From: Chinchilla lanigera
Taxonomy: Eukaryota > Chordata > Mammalia > Rodentia > Chinchillidae
Direction: 5' to 3'
Assembly: GCF_000276665.1 (NCBI RefSeq)
Contig: NW_004955417.1
Location: forward strand, 21,589,114 to 21,653,113
DNA length: 64,000 nucleotides
The notes below the pieces were generated by a model, which was given only the letters and a program-made list of their open reading frames with translations, had not been told where the DNA came from and searched no databases. The translations under genes and the position numbers were made by a program. Positions 10,597 through 22,727 of this stretch are shown here, one piece after another; the first letter of the stretch is position 1, and each line of letters starts with the position of its first letter.

Positions 10597-12529
10597 AAAA
10601 TTTGTTAGCTAATATCTTTGGCAGTGTGTGTTTGCTTTTTCTCCCCTAGGAATTCTTCAGTTCTGAATGTTCTGATACAAATTTTTTCAGCAATTTTCTC
10701 TGAAACCCTAAATAACCAACTTAATCATATTTTAGTTACTTTCCTTGAAAAAGATATTATATTAGTTACTTGAATAAGGAAAAAGTATCAACCTAAATCA
10801 TGCTGTCACCCCCAGAAATTATTCTGAGATTGTTTTCCAGCAATCTGAAAGATATAAACCAAATTTGTTTCTAGTCCAAATAATTCTGAAACTTCTAGAA
10901 CATTTAACCTTTAAGAGAGAATGAGCTCTGACTTAGTGAACTGGTAAGTGTAAAAAGTTTTTAAATGCTTCATTCCAAGAATGTTGCTTGTATAGTTAAA
11001 GCATTAGATCAATCAAGTGTATTTATAGGAGTATGCTATTAAGAGTAATATATGACTAATATAACTATCAAATAAAATATTTATCTATCATAACATTTTA
11101 TTTGTATTTAAATTATATGTATTCCCATTGCTGCCCATTTTTTTCTATTGTTTTATTTTTACCCATAAAAGAATTGCATTTAGGTGCACTTTTAATTGCT
11201 ATTAGAATTATTTTGAGATTTAATTACAAACACATGTTGATATTATAGCCATCATTTATTGAGTTAAGCCTTTCTACTATATGATATCTTATAAATCTCC
11301 ACTGAGAAGAATTTCCAAATAGAATATCAAAATTCAGGTAAGATGTTTAGCTTCTTTCAAGCCAAAAACTATATTATTATTTTCGTCCTATCCTACATCT
11401 CTTTTTTTAGGTAGGAATTTTAACATGGCTAACTATATATTCACACTGGTTTCATATTTTCCCTATTTTAAAAAATTTATATGTGATCTCTTTTAAGGAA
11501 CTATTCACAATCCCAAAGAATAACTAAATTTTAGATACTTATATGCACACGTAAGGTGGGAAATTGAGATTCTCCTAGTATTCATGGAAAAATAGTTTCC
11601 CAGCAGGATTTCTTTGTTATTCTGCAGTTAATGAAGTAGTAGTACCACAACATCAAGACAGACTTAAAATGTATGTTGAAATAAGGTGCAGTTAGAAAAG
11701 TCCAGATAGTCCTTTGTGAAAAGCTAACTTCTAATTTGTACCGAAATCAGCAGGGTCCCAGAGGCTATGTGAAAATCCCCACAGTGCTTTCTGTGAGAGG
11801 CTTAAGCATAGCAATTATTGAATTGTTTGTGGTTACGGTGTAGTTCAGCTCCCCTCGATATATCCTTAGGCACAGCTAGAAATTTGACAGAGTAAAGATT
11901 TTAATGTTTCTCTTTGTTTCTTACCTAACATCTTTGCTTTGATACTTCTATGGTATGAGAACTACAGCTTTTTTTAACAGTAGGAAAAAGAATACTAAAT
12001 ACATCCAATAACCACCTCAGCATAAGTACCACTTAATCAGAATAGCACAAAACAAGAGTAGAAAACAATGACAAGGGATCCTTTCTATAAATAGTGGAAT
12101 ATTCGTTTTGGCCCAGGTTCAGGGTCTGAGAGGCTTTTGGAAACTCCAAAATTTCAGTCTCAGATTCAATATGTCTTTACCTGTAAGTGCATTCCTGATC
12201 AAAGTTTTCAAATCAAAGGTTTCTAGAAGAGAACCGACAACAAGATAAGGCTTGGGGAGATCATTTTAAGGCAAAACAGAGTCATTGTAGAGGAAAAAGA
12301 AACATATTTCACATTGAAGGGAAAGTCATTGTTAGTAATTTATAGATGATTACCACATTTTTCTCTCTTATAACAAAGTAGATAATGGTGCTTATTTATC
12401 TATTTGCTTATCCAGTCCAGAATTAGAATCATAAAGCAACTGATTTCCTGCTAATGATATTTAATAAGAAATGTTCCCATGCCAATTAATACGTTCCTAC
12501 AATATCATGTTAGTAGAACTATAATATTC
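10597..12529. other. Very AT-rich stretch without recognised features
   Basis: About 1.9 kb with no open frame above 60 codons, no SINE landmark and no tandem repeat that I can see. Confidence 0.5.
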
Positions 12530-12810
12530 TATACTATGTTGAACATTAGTGTTTGGTTCATCTTTTCACTCAGTTGGACAATGTGGTTTTGTATAACTTT
12601 GCATCTGAATCCTTGTACATATTCTTAACTATTTCTTTAGAGGAAATTCCCAGAGATGAAATTATTGATTCCAGTTGGCAAAGATTCATTTTCCTAATTA
12701 ATACGCTGATCATTAAAAATATTATCTCCACACACCAATGCCCTCATTTTTAGTTTTGCTAGTGATTTTTCATTACCTTTGTGGCTTAATTTTTCATATT
12801 TACTTGTTCC
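12530..12810. mobile_element. Possible ancient L1-type 3' fragment
   Basis: A block reading atttctttagaggaaattcc and agatgaaattattgattcc resembles the 'taggataaattcctagaagtggaattactgggtc' segment found in old mammalian LINE 3' regions. The match is weak. Confidence 0.3.
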
Positions 12811-14342
12811 TTAGAAAGAACAACATCAAGTGCCTTTTAAGTTACTCAAAATCTAGTTGGAGCAAGTCAGAAAACATCACAGCAGTTCCAGCAATTAAAT
12901 ATGGCACATTGATATGTAAGCAGTGGTAGGTTCACATTATGAAGAGCTTTGAAATAAATCACAATTACATGGTGCTGTAAATGTATCCACTAAGTATAGG
13001 AGCACAATTAGGCATCTAATTATATGGGAAAATGCAATCATATCCTAAGTAGAAGCCCTAGCCACAAAACCTGTTCCTGCCTGAGCCATTTTACTCCACA
13101 AACCCTCGGGCTCTTCAGTGATTCTATTGCTCTGAGGACATTCTCTGTTCCAGAAATTCCCCTATTTTTACTTTACACCTCTCCTCAATGGCCAGTCCAA
13201 CTGATCTCTGACATATTATCTTCATTAGATTCCTTCTATAAACATTCTTGACTTCTTTTAAACCGTACATCCATAGAAGGTACTTACTCCATTTGCATCA
13301 GTCAAACTCTGCCGAACGTATCATTTAAGGTTTTATACCTATTGCAAGACATCTGATTAAAAAGTGAGAGAAGAGCGGCAGAGAATTCCTGAGATCAAGG
13401 AATCCATCCTTCAAATGGTCACAACGCAACCACATTTCCTCTGCTTACCTTGTAACCACAAAACCTAAACTCTAACAGCTTTATGCGAGCATAAAAGACC
13501 CAGAAGGAATAACAGCATATGTTTGCCACCTTATTTTTAACCAAGGTGAAAGTGATAAAATTCAAAACATTGGGTCCTAATTTGGGTAGAAGTTGTAGAA
13601 ACATCACGCTCATGGTCAGACAGCGTTTGTAAAGGCATAATACTTACTATCGCATAATTCTAAGCAATCTGTAACAGTCCCATCACCTGCTGAAGCCCCT
13701 GGTATCTTTTTTATCACTGCTGGACAGTGCTGGAAAGAGAGCTGAAAGCATTCACACAGCAAAATCTATCTGCTGTAATCTTCCTCTTTTCTCATTGTGA
13801 TATCAGAGGGGCACAGCCGCTATCAAAGTCTCAGCTGAAACATGCCCTCCTCAAAGCCTAGAAACACGTGACATACTTTCTCCCAGCCCCTCAAACTAAT
13901 TCCTGTCCATCTAATTTTTATCAAAGTGCAAAAATGAAGTTACAGAGGAATATTACTTTCTAAGTGATGTAGAAAGTGATGAAGCATCCAGGCGGGTAAT
14001 TTTTTTTTTTTTTAATTCTAGTACCGTTTGATGGTCTTTCCAATAAAATTAAATATCCATTCCCTTGGACTAAGGGTGGAAGCCAAATAAAAGTGTTCCA
14101 AGAATTAAACTGATGTTTGTACATAAGACCTCCAAAAGGGCTCTAAAAAGCCATTACACTATAGTAGTCTAATATACAGTGTTCTTAATATATAAGAACC
14201 AGAGGTGAGAGAGATTTTAAATTTCAAATGTTTTATTTAGAAAAGAGTTATAGTTTTGCTCTGAAGTATAGGAGAAAGAGGATCAGAAAATAATTTAGGA
14301 GTAATTTCTGCCACACAGAAAGAAAAGAAAAAACCTTATCCT

Positions 14343-14345
<3 letters not shown>
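12811..14345. other. AT-rich stretch without recognised genes
   Basis: Short open frames only (63-75 codons). It has a T12 run near 14000. No gene or repeat is assignable. Confidence 0.5.

Positions 14346-14376
<31 letters not shown>
14346..14376 (+). repeat. T31 homopolymer
   Basis: 31 consecutive T. It may be the tail of a minus-strand retroelement, but no element body is recognisable next to it. Confidence 0.95.
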
Positions 14377-14377
<1 letters not shown>

Positions 14378-15666
14378 GTTTGTTTTGAGAAAGCTACAGA
14401 GGAAAAAAAGATATTGAGCTATAAGAGTAGGTCTCCGAAACAGAACTCAATTGAAGAAAAATTGTGGTGAGTTCAAAATTACCAAAGAAAATGCCAGTAG
14501 AAATCATCTAAGTAGTCTGAGAATACAAGGATAATGGGGCACTTTGCTCTATTTTTCAGTACAATATTGGAGGAAATAGACACTGGTAGCAGAAAGCTGA
14601 GTTCAAAAACCAGTCTCTGATAGAAGAGTAATGGACAGGAAATCAAAACCTTGTGGTCCACATAGATGCAGAAGACCTAGGGTCACTGGAGACCAAAAGA
14701 GGGAAGGAACCTGCTGTGGCGACGACTAGGTTTAACCGTGAATCAGGGATCGACTCAGCCATAGATAGTTCAACAGCAGAGGCAGCCGGAAAGAGGCCCC
14801 TACACACTCAGCAAGCCAACACCTCAAAGAGAGCTCACCGGCAGCTGAGGAGGGGCCAGTGTCTTAGCTTCAAAAGAATTTGTGTTTAAATTCTTGCTGA
14901 TTTTTAAGTTGCCATCTATAATTTTCTTTCTTAGGTTTATTGTGAAAGTCACTATGTATAGTGCACTAGGAATTCATATCATCTTTTTAAAAATATAGGA
15001 ACTAGGAAGCTAATTTATCAGTCAAAAATGTTAGAGTAGGACTTTCTTGGAACTACATTTTTATTTAATTTCTGTGTAGAATTTAATGTGGAGTAAAGAA
15101 ACGTGCTCGAAAAAGTACATATTTATTTATATACTTAACTGTGACACCAAAAGATAAATATAAATTTCACTTTATTTTGTACTTCTTGGAATCATAAATC
15201 TCCAAGTTTAAAAGTATAGAAAAAGTGTTATCAATGAAAACCCAGATGAATTAGGACATAACCACATAATAGAATATTATCTATCTCAGTGCACTATCTC
15301 TACACATTAAAATACAATATCCTTAACTACATTAAGTGAAAAACAAGGTATAGAGTAGTATTTTAAAAGGGAGCATAAAATAAGAATTTACATATGGATT
15401 TTATTTCAAAAGCCAAGAAAGAAAATAATGAAGTCTAAAGTATTATTAAGTAAATAAGGATAGTAATCAAATCTGGAGAGAGAGTTACGTGCTAGAAAAA
15501 TGAGGTAACAAGGGGAGAAGAATGTCCACTGGATAACAATTTATATATCTTGACTTTTGAACAATACGAATATTTTAATGTGAGCGCCCCAAATTACTAC
15601 TACTATGCCATGACCAAACACTCTGAGTGTCATAAATTTTCACAAATAATTAAACAACCTGAGTAT
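14377..15666. other. AT-rich stretch; GC-richer patch at about 14660-14870
   Basis: The patch carries a 78-codon open frame (14653-14889) rich in charged residues and of unknown origin. The remainder shows nothing recognisable. Confidence 0.45.
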
Positions 15667-15860
15667 CCTCATCTTCACCTACCTGGCCTCCTCCTTACCC
15701 GTCAGCTCTGCTTCTGAGCTTCTCTCCTGGAGTTTTGGGTTCCATGGCGCACAACTGTAAGGGGCTGAGCTACGCTGATTTTATTAGGGACTGTGAGGTC
15801 ACACTTGCAGTGACATCACCATTGAGAACAGAGCTGAAACCTCACAAAATAATTTTTTAG

Positions 15861-16049
15861 GGTACTAGGAATTGAATTTAGGCACTTTGCATTAAGCTAC
15901 ATCTCCCGTCTTATATATATATATAAGATAGATATATATATATACATATATATACATATATATACATATACATATATCTTTTTTTGAGATAGATTCTCAC
16001 TAAATTGCTAAGCTGTTCAGACTGGTCTCATACTCACAATGCTGCTGAG
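15861..16049 (-). mobile_element. B1-dID SINE (minus strand) in duplication copy 1
   Basis: The dID half is ggtactaggaattgaattta to agctacatctcc. The B1 half is tgagatagattctcacta to actcacaatgctgctgag. The B1 5' part is missing compared with copy 2. Confidence 0.75.
15911..15978 (+). repeat. TA-rich microsatellite in a SINE linker
   Basis: About 68 bp of TA/TATACA units between the dID and B1 halves. The homologous position in the other copy (about 17935-17965) holds only a T-rich linker, so the array is specific to this copy. Confidence 0.9.
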
Positions 16050-16295
16050 TATATTTCAATAAAAATGCATCATTTAGTGAGACAAATGAGGTGATTTTTC
16101 TCTGTTTGAATAAAATGTTATTTATCACTAAGATGCAGCAGAAATAATTCTACCTCTGCTTTATTGTTAGTTTATTTGCTGAGAAACTTCTGTGAAATAT
16201 GAATATATGGGAAAGGAAAGAGTTTTGTACGGCAGTTTCATCTAGTTCTCAAGTTTTGTATCTTTCCAAGTTTTACATCAAAATCTGTGACTATA

Positions 16296-16428
16296 GGCCA
16301 GGCAGAGGGCAAATGCCTATAATCCCAGCACTGAGGAGGCTGAGGCAGAAGGATTGCCGTGAGTTCGAGGCCAGCGTGAACTGCATAGTGAAACTTTGTC
16401 TCAAAAAACAAGAAAATAAAAAGATAAG
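16296..16428 (+). mobile_element. B1 SINE with near-perfect TSD
   Basis: A monomeric 7SL-derived body: aatgcctataatcccagcac, ctgaggcagaaggattgccg, tgagttcgaggccagcgtga, then an A-rich tail. The flanking 15-bp direct repeats aaatctgtgactata (16281-16295) and aaatctatgactata (16429-16443) differ at one base and confirm a single retrotransposition event. Confidence 0.92.
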
Positions 16429-16512
16429 AAATCTATGACTATAAAACTTAATTATTTATAAGATGATACCTAAATTTTCTCTTCTTTAAAATTAGAAGAG
16501 GGATGATAAATA

Positions 16513-16565
16513 TAGGTAGGTAGATAGATAGATTAGATAGATAGATGATTGATAGATAGATAGAT

Positions 16566-16612
<47 letters not shown>

Positions 16613-16624
16613 CAGATAGATAGA
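16513..16624 (+). repeat. (GATA/TAGA)n microsatellite
   Basis: A long array with a few interruptions (gattagat, gatgattgat, gatcagat). Confidence 0.95.
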
Positions 16625-16629
16625 AAAGG

Positions 16630-17690
16630 ATAAGGCAGACAGCCCGGCTAAGAGTTTGTCATCTAGATGAAGCTCAGAAGCTTTTACTAAATTTCCATTC
16701 AGAAGCAGTGTATTCTTTCACAACAGCCAAGCACTGGACTAGCTGGAGCTTTGAATCAATAAAGAATCATCACTCCCACTGCCTCACCCTAGGCTTTCTT
16801 AATTCAGAGCTTCCTGTTACAGATCAAAGTACATCATTTCTTCTGTCACTCCTCGTCCTTACACACATCCAAAAGAAAATCTAGGAAACTCTGCCACAGG
16901 AAAGGTTGCCTTGGACAAAGGAAGTGTCGTGGACCCCAGGTCAACTCTCCATGAGGTCAGGCCCCCAGACAGTTTTCACATCAGAGTGGCAGTCAACACG
17001 ATGTGGCTTAGCTCTGCAAAGCAGGAGAAAGAGCAAGCATGAACGGAGAGGCAGACAAGGCAGGATACCAACGGCAGGAGAAGACTCGGGTGGCTTTCAC
17101 GGGAAAAAAGTGGAAGATGAGTCCCTAGAAGTGATTCCTTGCAAAGGTCCCTTTTAAGCCTTCTTTCTGCACATTCTTCAGGTTCCATAAACGGCACATG
17201 CTGGGGGACACATCCCCAGTGTACTGTCTCAGGGAACGGCAGGCGGCCATGAGAGACTGGAAGTTTCCTTTGCCTTGCGGAGGAGAGGGAAGGAAGAAAA
17301 GGTCAGCATCTGAGCGCTGCCTCCAAGCGCACTCATCTGCCGTACAGGGAAAAACATCACTTGTGCTCTGCTGGCAGAAGTGGATTGTGGACCCGTGAGC
17401 AGTGCGAGTCACACTTTCTTTACATTCACGTCTAGGGAGTTAAAATCATCACCACTGCAGTACATGCCAAAAATGGGCATGGGGAGAAATTTCACCCCAG
17501 AAGACTGGGGTCTCCACAGCGATTCTACTACGTGTAATCTACGATACTGAGAGTCGAGGGAAGCAGGATTTCAACCACTGACATGGTAGTTTCTTTTCTT
17601 TTAATTTCTCAAAGGAAGTATGGAGCCATCTTTTCCCAAAATTTTCCATAAGAAAAAAGAGAGGTTACTATAGACCCATTAAGTCAGTGT
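16630..17690. other. Single-copy region with a GC-richer patch (16870-17560)
   Basis: This sits between the two duplication copies. The patch is richer in G+C and CpG than its surroundings. It carries overlapping open frames on both strands (66-95 codons), none recognisable. I see no convincing splice-site pair or poly(A) signal. It could be regulatory, an unrecognised exon, or old element DNA. Confidence 0.4.
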
Positions 17691-18027
17691 CCTCGTCTTC
17701 ACCTACCTGGCATCCTCCTTACCCGTCAGCTCTGCTTCTGAGCTTCTCTCCTGGAGTTTTGGGTTCCATGGCACGCAACTCGTAAAGCGCTGAGCTGCGC
17801 TGATTTTGTTACGGACTGTGAGGTCGCACTTGCAGTGACATCACCACTGAGAACACAGCTGAAACCTCACAAAATAATTTTTTAAGGCACTAAGAACTGG
17901 ATTTAGGGACTTTGCATTAAGCTACATCTCCAGTCTTCTTTATAATTTTTTCTTTTTTTTTTTGAGACAGATTCTCACTAAATTGCTAAACTGTTCAGAC
18001 TGGTCTCAAACTCACAGTGCTGCTGGC
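17691..18027 (+). repeat. Dispersed duplication, copy 2
   Basis: The partner of 15667-16049, offset about 2,024 bp and in the same orientation. Both copies share the junction text ctcacaaaataattttttag at the entry into the SINE, so the SINE was already in place when the block was copied. Confidence 0.9.
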
Positions 18028-18077
18028 TCAGCCTCCAAGAGTGCAGGGATTATAGGCTTGCGTCACCACTCCCAGCC
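17885..18077 (-). mobile_element. B1-dID SINE (minus strand) in duplication copy 2
   Basis: The dID half (ggcactaagaactggattta to aagctacatctccagtc) is followed by a fuller B1 half (tgagacagattctcacta to gcgtcaccactcccagcc). The short repeat aaaataa at the left edge and just after the right edge may be a TSD. Confidence 0.8.
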
Positions 18078-18267
18078 AAAATAACTAAGTTTTCTGATGG
18101 AACCAACTCAGCACTAAAAGAGTGAGTGAATCAGGCAGGCTGGATTGAGTATTTCTAAGTTATAGAAGTAACTTCAATAATAAAAAAGTAGATTGTTACT
18201 AAATCTCCCAGGATCTCAAGTCCTCGATGATCATCTATTTTACAGGCTTGTCAGAAAAATTAGTGAT

Positions 18268-18345
18268 GATTCTTGCCAAGCACCTACTGCATACTATGTG
18301 CCTGACACATAGTCGGGACTCAGCCAATAATAAGCAAACTGATAA
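18268..18345 (+). mobile_element. MIR-type 3' end fragment
   Basis: cacctactgcatactatgtg followed by cctgacacatagtcgggact and cagccaataataag. This resembles the 'gtgcctggcacatagtaagcactcaataaatg' terminus of MIR/L2-class repeats. Confidence 0.5.
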
Positions 18346-18924
18346 GAGATAAGCAAAATGCACAGGCTTCTAATTAAACTATTTGTAGTGTATCATCCAC
18401 ATGTTTGTTCAAGTCTTCCTGTCTTCAACCACCCAACATACCAGACTTCTTAAACTGCTTTATCTTTGGGTAGAAGGTAGGACATGTAAATGCATATTTT
18501 TAGATATTCAAATAGGGGAAATAACTGTGGCACATACGGCTCAGCTCCAGAAAAGGGAGTGTTCAAGCAGTTGCAGACACTGCTCACACTGTGTCTGACA
18601 TGTGATGTCAGATAAGCTTGAAGTGTGAGAGGAGAAGGTCGTACTTCAGAGAAGAAAATCGCAAATACCCACAAAAAAAGAAGAGAAATGATCACAATAT
18701 ATAGCAGAAGGGAATTATTATCTTTCAAATTAACAGCAAAACGTCAAACCATCTTCAACATTTTTTTAAGAAATAATGTAAGTCATCTTAGAAATGCTGC
18801 AATCCGAAACTACTTCATGTTTTAAAAAGCTTAGCACTTCAGGTACTGGCTTTCCTTTCTCCAGAAAATCTATATATTAATATTACACATTGAATCAAGA
18901 AGTAGGACATGGCATAAGACAGTG

Positions 18925-19150
18925 CTGAGAAGTCATGAACTGTCATAGTACTTGAGTTCAAATCCTACCTATACCGATTCTTAAGTATCTGACTTTAACT
19001 TATTTTGACACTCCTCAGGTTATCTTTATCAATCTATATAATAGAATGGAATAAGACAAATAATTTGTGTTTGTTTTGTGAATAAGTGAGGGTGAAATGT
19101 TTAGTAGAGTTCCTGGAACAGAGTAAAGATTCAGTAAGCACAGTACTGTA
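18925..19150 (+). mobile_element. MIR SINE
   Basis: Nearly full-length order: gagttcaaatcctacctata, a decayed centre, atctatataatagaatgg, then gttcctggaacagagtaaag and attcagtaagcaca. Confidence 0.75.
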
Positions 19151-20311
19151 TATTAGTACTAGTATTACTACCACTGCTTCTCTCACAGTGGTTGAAATAA
19201 TACTAGTAACAGCACTGTTAGGCTTAGTGTTACTTATTGGCGTTTCAATAGTTGCAGAAGTTTTATTTTGCAAACTACACTACAGTTTCTTTCAGAGTGC
19301 TGGGCTACCATTTATCACCTTTTAGAAATTTGTCATAATTAGTAGCATAGTTGTGGACTTATGGTGGATATTTGGTGACTATTCCTTGATTGATAGCTGT
19401 GTATATGCATTACATTCGGGTAAACATGAATTCATTTGCATTTCAACTCAACAACTTAAAAATTAACCCACTTTCACATTTAATATCTCCATTTATGCAA
19501 CTCTTGGCTGCAAACAACTAATTAGAGATGATATGGTTTTGCTTGTGCTTTGGCAGACACTAATCTATGAATTCTAATACAACTGACTGCCTAATTCATC
19601 TACATTGAAACCACATGTCAGGAAAATATATGCAAATTAAGTAATATAATTTGGTTAAAGAAAATCAGAAAAATGGACCTTCCCAATTATTACTCATGGA
19701 GTCAAAATTTAGCTGAGAGAAAGGGTTTTATTGATGCTTTCATTTATACTGAGGTTTGTTTACATTGTAAATACTAAATATTTTCCCCCAGGGCTATTCA
19801 CAGGTATAGTGTTAGCCAAGAAAACATGTCATTACTTGTAGTAATGTGTTCAACATTTTTCAAAGTAATACAGACAAAAACACTTCAGTTAAAAATAAAT
19901 TTGAATTCTGATGTCCATGCAAATACCATTTTGTACTCACAAAATATTTACTGACAATTCTTTCTGTGAAGTGATTTATAAAAACTCAGATTGTGTTTCA
20001 AAAGAAATATAAACCATAGATGTTTAATAAATTAAATTTTTCACTTTTCATTTCTATTCAATAGAATTAAAATTAGGTTGTATCATTATATTCTCTTCTC
20101 TTTATAAAATGGGAATATGTGAAATAATACATTTCATCATATTGAGTTATACATATTTTACAAAATAATGGAATAAAGTTTTGGTTTGGGAGGGTTTTTT
20201 TGCTTTTTAAAAAAATAGATAACACGTAATAAGTATAATCAAATCTGTGCAAGTCATCCCTCAAAATCCTGTTTGTACCAAATCATATTCTAGTGTAAAA
20301 GTATAAAAATT
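19151..20311. other. Very AT-rich stretch without recognised genes
   Basis: Overlapping 79-codon frames on both strands at 19034-19325 are the only notable open frames, and the 5' part overlaps the MIR. No other feature is seen. Confidence 0.5.
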
Positions 20312-20320
20312 AAATAGATA

Positions 20321-20525
20321 GAGCAAGATGTAATGGTGCATGCCTATAATCCAATGCCTGTAACTCTAGGAGGCTGAGGAAGGAGAATCACAAGTTTGAG
20401 ACCAGCCTAGACAACTAAGCAATTTAGCTTCATCCTATCTCAAAATTAAAAAAAAAAAAAAAATTAAAGACCAAGGGTGTAACTGAGTGAAAAGGTCCTG
20501 GATTTATCCTTAGTACTGAAAAAAA
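20321..20525 (+). mobile_element. B1-dID SINE
   Basis: The B1 half (tggtgcatgcctataatcca, aggaggctgaggaaggagaa, tttgagaccagcctagacaa) has an A-rich linker. The dID half (accaagggtgtaactgagtg to ttatccttagtactg) ends in an A-tail. The flanks aaatagat (20312-20319 and 20526-20533) look like the TSD. Confidence 0.88.
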
Positions 20526-20814
20526 AAATAGATGATATAGCTGATAGACCTATTGATAGCCTATCAGGAAGATTGTAGCTATGGAATAGGTGCCTGGACA
20601 GAAGAGTTAAATTGGTAGAGACACAGAGTCAGAAGTTACTTATTCATTATTTATAAAAATCCACTTCCTAATATCCTCCCCTCTTAAACTCCAAATCCCT
20701 AATTGTTTTATTCATCTACAAACACTGAGAGACAATAAGTAATAAGGGATATAAATATAAGTTTAGACTATGTAGACTCTTCTGAACAAAATTGCCCCAG
20801 GGAAATCATCATAG

Positions 20815-20999
20815 TTCTTTCTTTCTTTCTTTCTTTCTTTTTTTTTTTTTTTTATCTTTTTGAGACAGTGTTTCGCTACATAGTTCAGGTTGGCCTTGAA
20901 CTCACTTGGTAGCCCAGGATGGACTCAAACTCTCAGTAATCCTCCTGCCTCAGCCTCCCGAGTGCTGTGATAACAGACGTGCACCACCATGCCCAGCAT
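20815..20999 (-). mobile_element. B1 SINE (minus strand) with TTTC/T tail
   Basis: The tail appears as (TTTC)n plus T-run at 20817-20853. The body follows as ttgagacagtgtttcgctac, ttggccttgaactcac, aatcctcctgcctcagcctc and cgtgcaccaccatgcccagc. Confidence 0.92.
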
Positions 21000-21198
21000 T
21001 TTAGATTTTGTAAAGGGCAGGAAATAGAAGTGAAATTGATAAAGCATCAGAAAAACAAAAGCCAGAACTTATTTTTGATAAGCTAGAATGGGAGATGTGA
21101 TAAAGCAGCAGGCATTGTTTATTATCATTCCAATATTGAGTCTACATTTATTTACTTGATTCTGTTTAGCTCAATAACTCCATTAAGAATAAAAACCA

Positions 21199-21291
21199 AG
21201 AGCTGGGAATTTAGCTCAGCAGCACAGTGCCTGCCTGGCACATGCAAGGTCATGAGTTTAATTCCTGGTAACAGAAAAACAAACAAACAAA
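21199..21291 (+). mobile_element. ID SINE with TSD
   Basis: agctgggaatttagctcagc, cagtgcctgcctggcac and a B-box-like gtttaattcctgg with an A-rich tail. The 13-bp flanks agaataaaaacca (21186-21198) and agaataaaaacta (21292-21304) differ at one base. Confidence 0.92.
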
Positions 21292-21304
21292 AGAATAAAA
21301 ACTA

Positions 21305-22244
21305 AATGGTCTGTCCTCTTTGGGTCTAGGAAAGGTCAAGTCCTGACCCCTGAGTTGGTGGTGGCAGAGGATAGGTGAAACGAGAGGAGCACCTCAGAAG
21401 GTGACAGAGCAAAGGCAGAGACTCAACTAAGATGTCCCTTTGCCTGAGATCTCACGGTTCCTTCCATCTTGAATGATGTGGGAGAGTGGATGCTGGGAGA
21501 CGGCAGCCTTCTTGTCAACAGAAAGTCAGGGACCAAAAGATGAAAACCACTCGGTAAGACTAGCTAATGCCTCTGAAATACCAGCCCTAAAAAAAATCAC
21601 ATCTGTTTATAAGAAAAGAGAAATCTACTAAGAAATTACTTGAGGACTATATGTGTAGTCTCCCCCCACTGCTCAAAATAATAAGAGCTCAGACAGACTT
21701 CTTGGAGAGACTAAGGGCAAACACGTTTCAGGCTAAATTCCCTGTGACGTGTAGTATGATCTGAGATCACACAGTCCAAAAGATTTCCCCCAAAATAACT
21801 TATTTTCACTGGAACCAAAAATTTTAATTGTGTAGGACAGTTTGGTTACAGAATGTAGATCCACTTTTGCTGATTTGAGTAACAAAAAGCTTTATTACAG
21901 CATCAAATGGCTTAGAGAACTGTTAGGATGGCTAAAGAAACAGTTTAAATTGAGCTTTCAGAATAGACTTCAGAACCCCTCACCAATGCGAGCCTCTTAG
22001 AGGGTCATTGTTTCTTTAATGACCAGGAAGCTCCAGACCCAAAACCTCAATGTCGCCGTCATGGTCCACAGTCATTCATGGTCCAAAAGATGTCAGTATT
22101 GCTGCCAGCTTCAGAATGAGCCAGAGCTATCATGAGCTCTAGCAAGACGTGGGTACTATACTGTGTCGGCAGAGGAAGCTGAGGATGAGCAGGAACAAGG
22201 GCCAATCTGCCACGCCCACCGGGCTTTGCTGCCCTGACTGCAGC
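21305..22244. other. Unassigned stretch, GC-richer toward the right
   Basis: No gene recognised. A 66-codon minus-strand frame at 22156-22356 overlaps the transposon to its right. It may hold old repeat DNA that I cannot name. Confidence 0.45.
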
Positions 22245-22252
22245 TTCCAGAA

Positions 22253-22614
22253 CAGGGGTCCCCAGCCCTAGTGCTGCTCAGTGGCCTCTTGGGAACAGGA
22301 CTGCACCGCAGGAGGTGAGAAGCAGAAGTTTCATCTGGTCCTGCAGCCACCCCCATAGCTCACGTTACCACCTGAGCCCTCCTTCCAGTCATGTGTAAGG
22401 GACATCAGATTCTCAGAGGAGCTCAAAACTTACTGGGAGCTTCTCCTGCAGGGGCGTCCAGGTGGGGCATTCCTTCTGTGAATCTAATGTAATAGTAATA
22501 GAAGTAAAGTGCACAAAATAATAGTAATAAAAGTACAGTACACAATAAATGCAATGCGCTTGAAAATCCCAAATCTTCCCCAACCCTACACACACATACA
22601 CACACACATACACA

Positions 22615-22660
<46 letters not shown>

Positions 22661-22727
22661 TATTTTCTGTGGAATGCTGGTCATCTTTGAAACCTGTCTT
22701 TCTTGCCAAAAAAGTTGTGGACCATTG
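22253..22727 (+). mobile_element. hAT-type MITE resembling MER1B
   Basis: It starts caggggtccccagccc and ends cttgccaaaaaagttgtgga followed by ccattg. The termini are imperfect inverted repeats (about 10 of 14). Internal landmarks match the MER1 pattern: gcaggaggtgagaagcag, tcagattctcagaggagctc, aataaatgcaatgcgcttga. The flanking 8-mers ttccagaa and atctagag agree at 5 of 8, consistent with an old hAT target duplication. It is non-coding and has a later CA array inside it. Confidence 0.75.
22588..22662 (+). repeat. (CA)n microsatellite
   Basis: A CA array with a few TA/CT interruptions, about 75 bp, inside the MER1-like element. The Val/Cys-rich frames through it are artefacts. Confidence 0.97.

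Larger units (their letters stand above)
15667..16049 (+). repeat. Dispersed duplication, copy 1
   Basis: Matches 17691-18027 over its whole non-repetitive length, with shared text such as cccgtcagctctgcttctga and gagttttgggttccatggc. Its left part is not a repeat I recognise. Its right part contains a minus-strand B1-dID SINE interrupted by a TA array. It ends abruptly after tgctgctgag, where the other copy continues. Confidence 0.9.

Noticed and set aside
16513..16624. Regular repeats that might suggest a CRISPR-like array
   Set aside because: It is a simple tetranucleotide microsatellite with no spacers, and the genome is mammalian.
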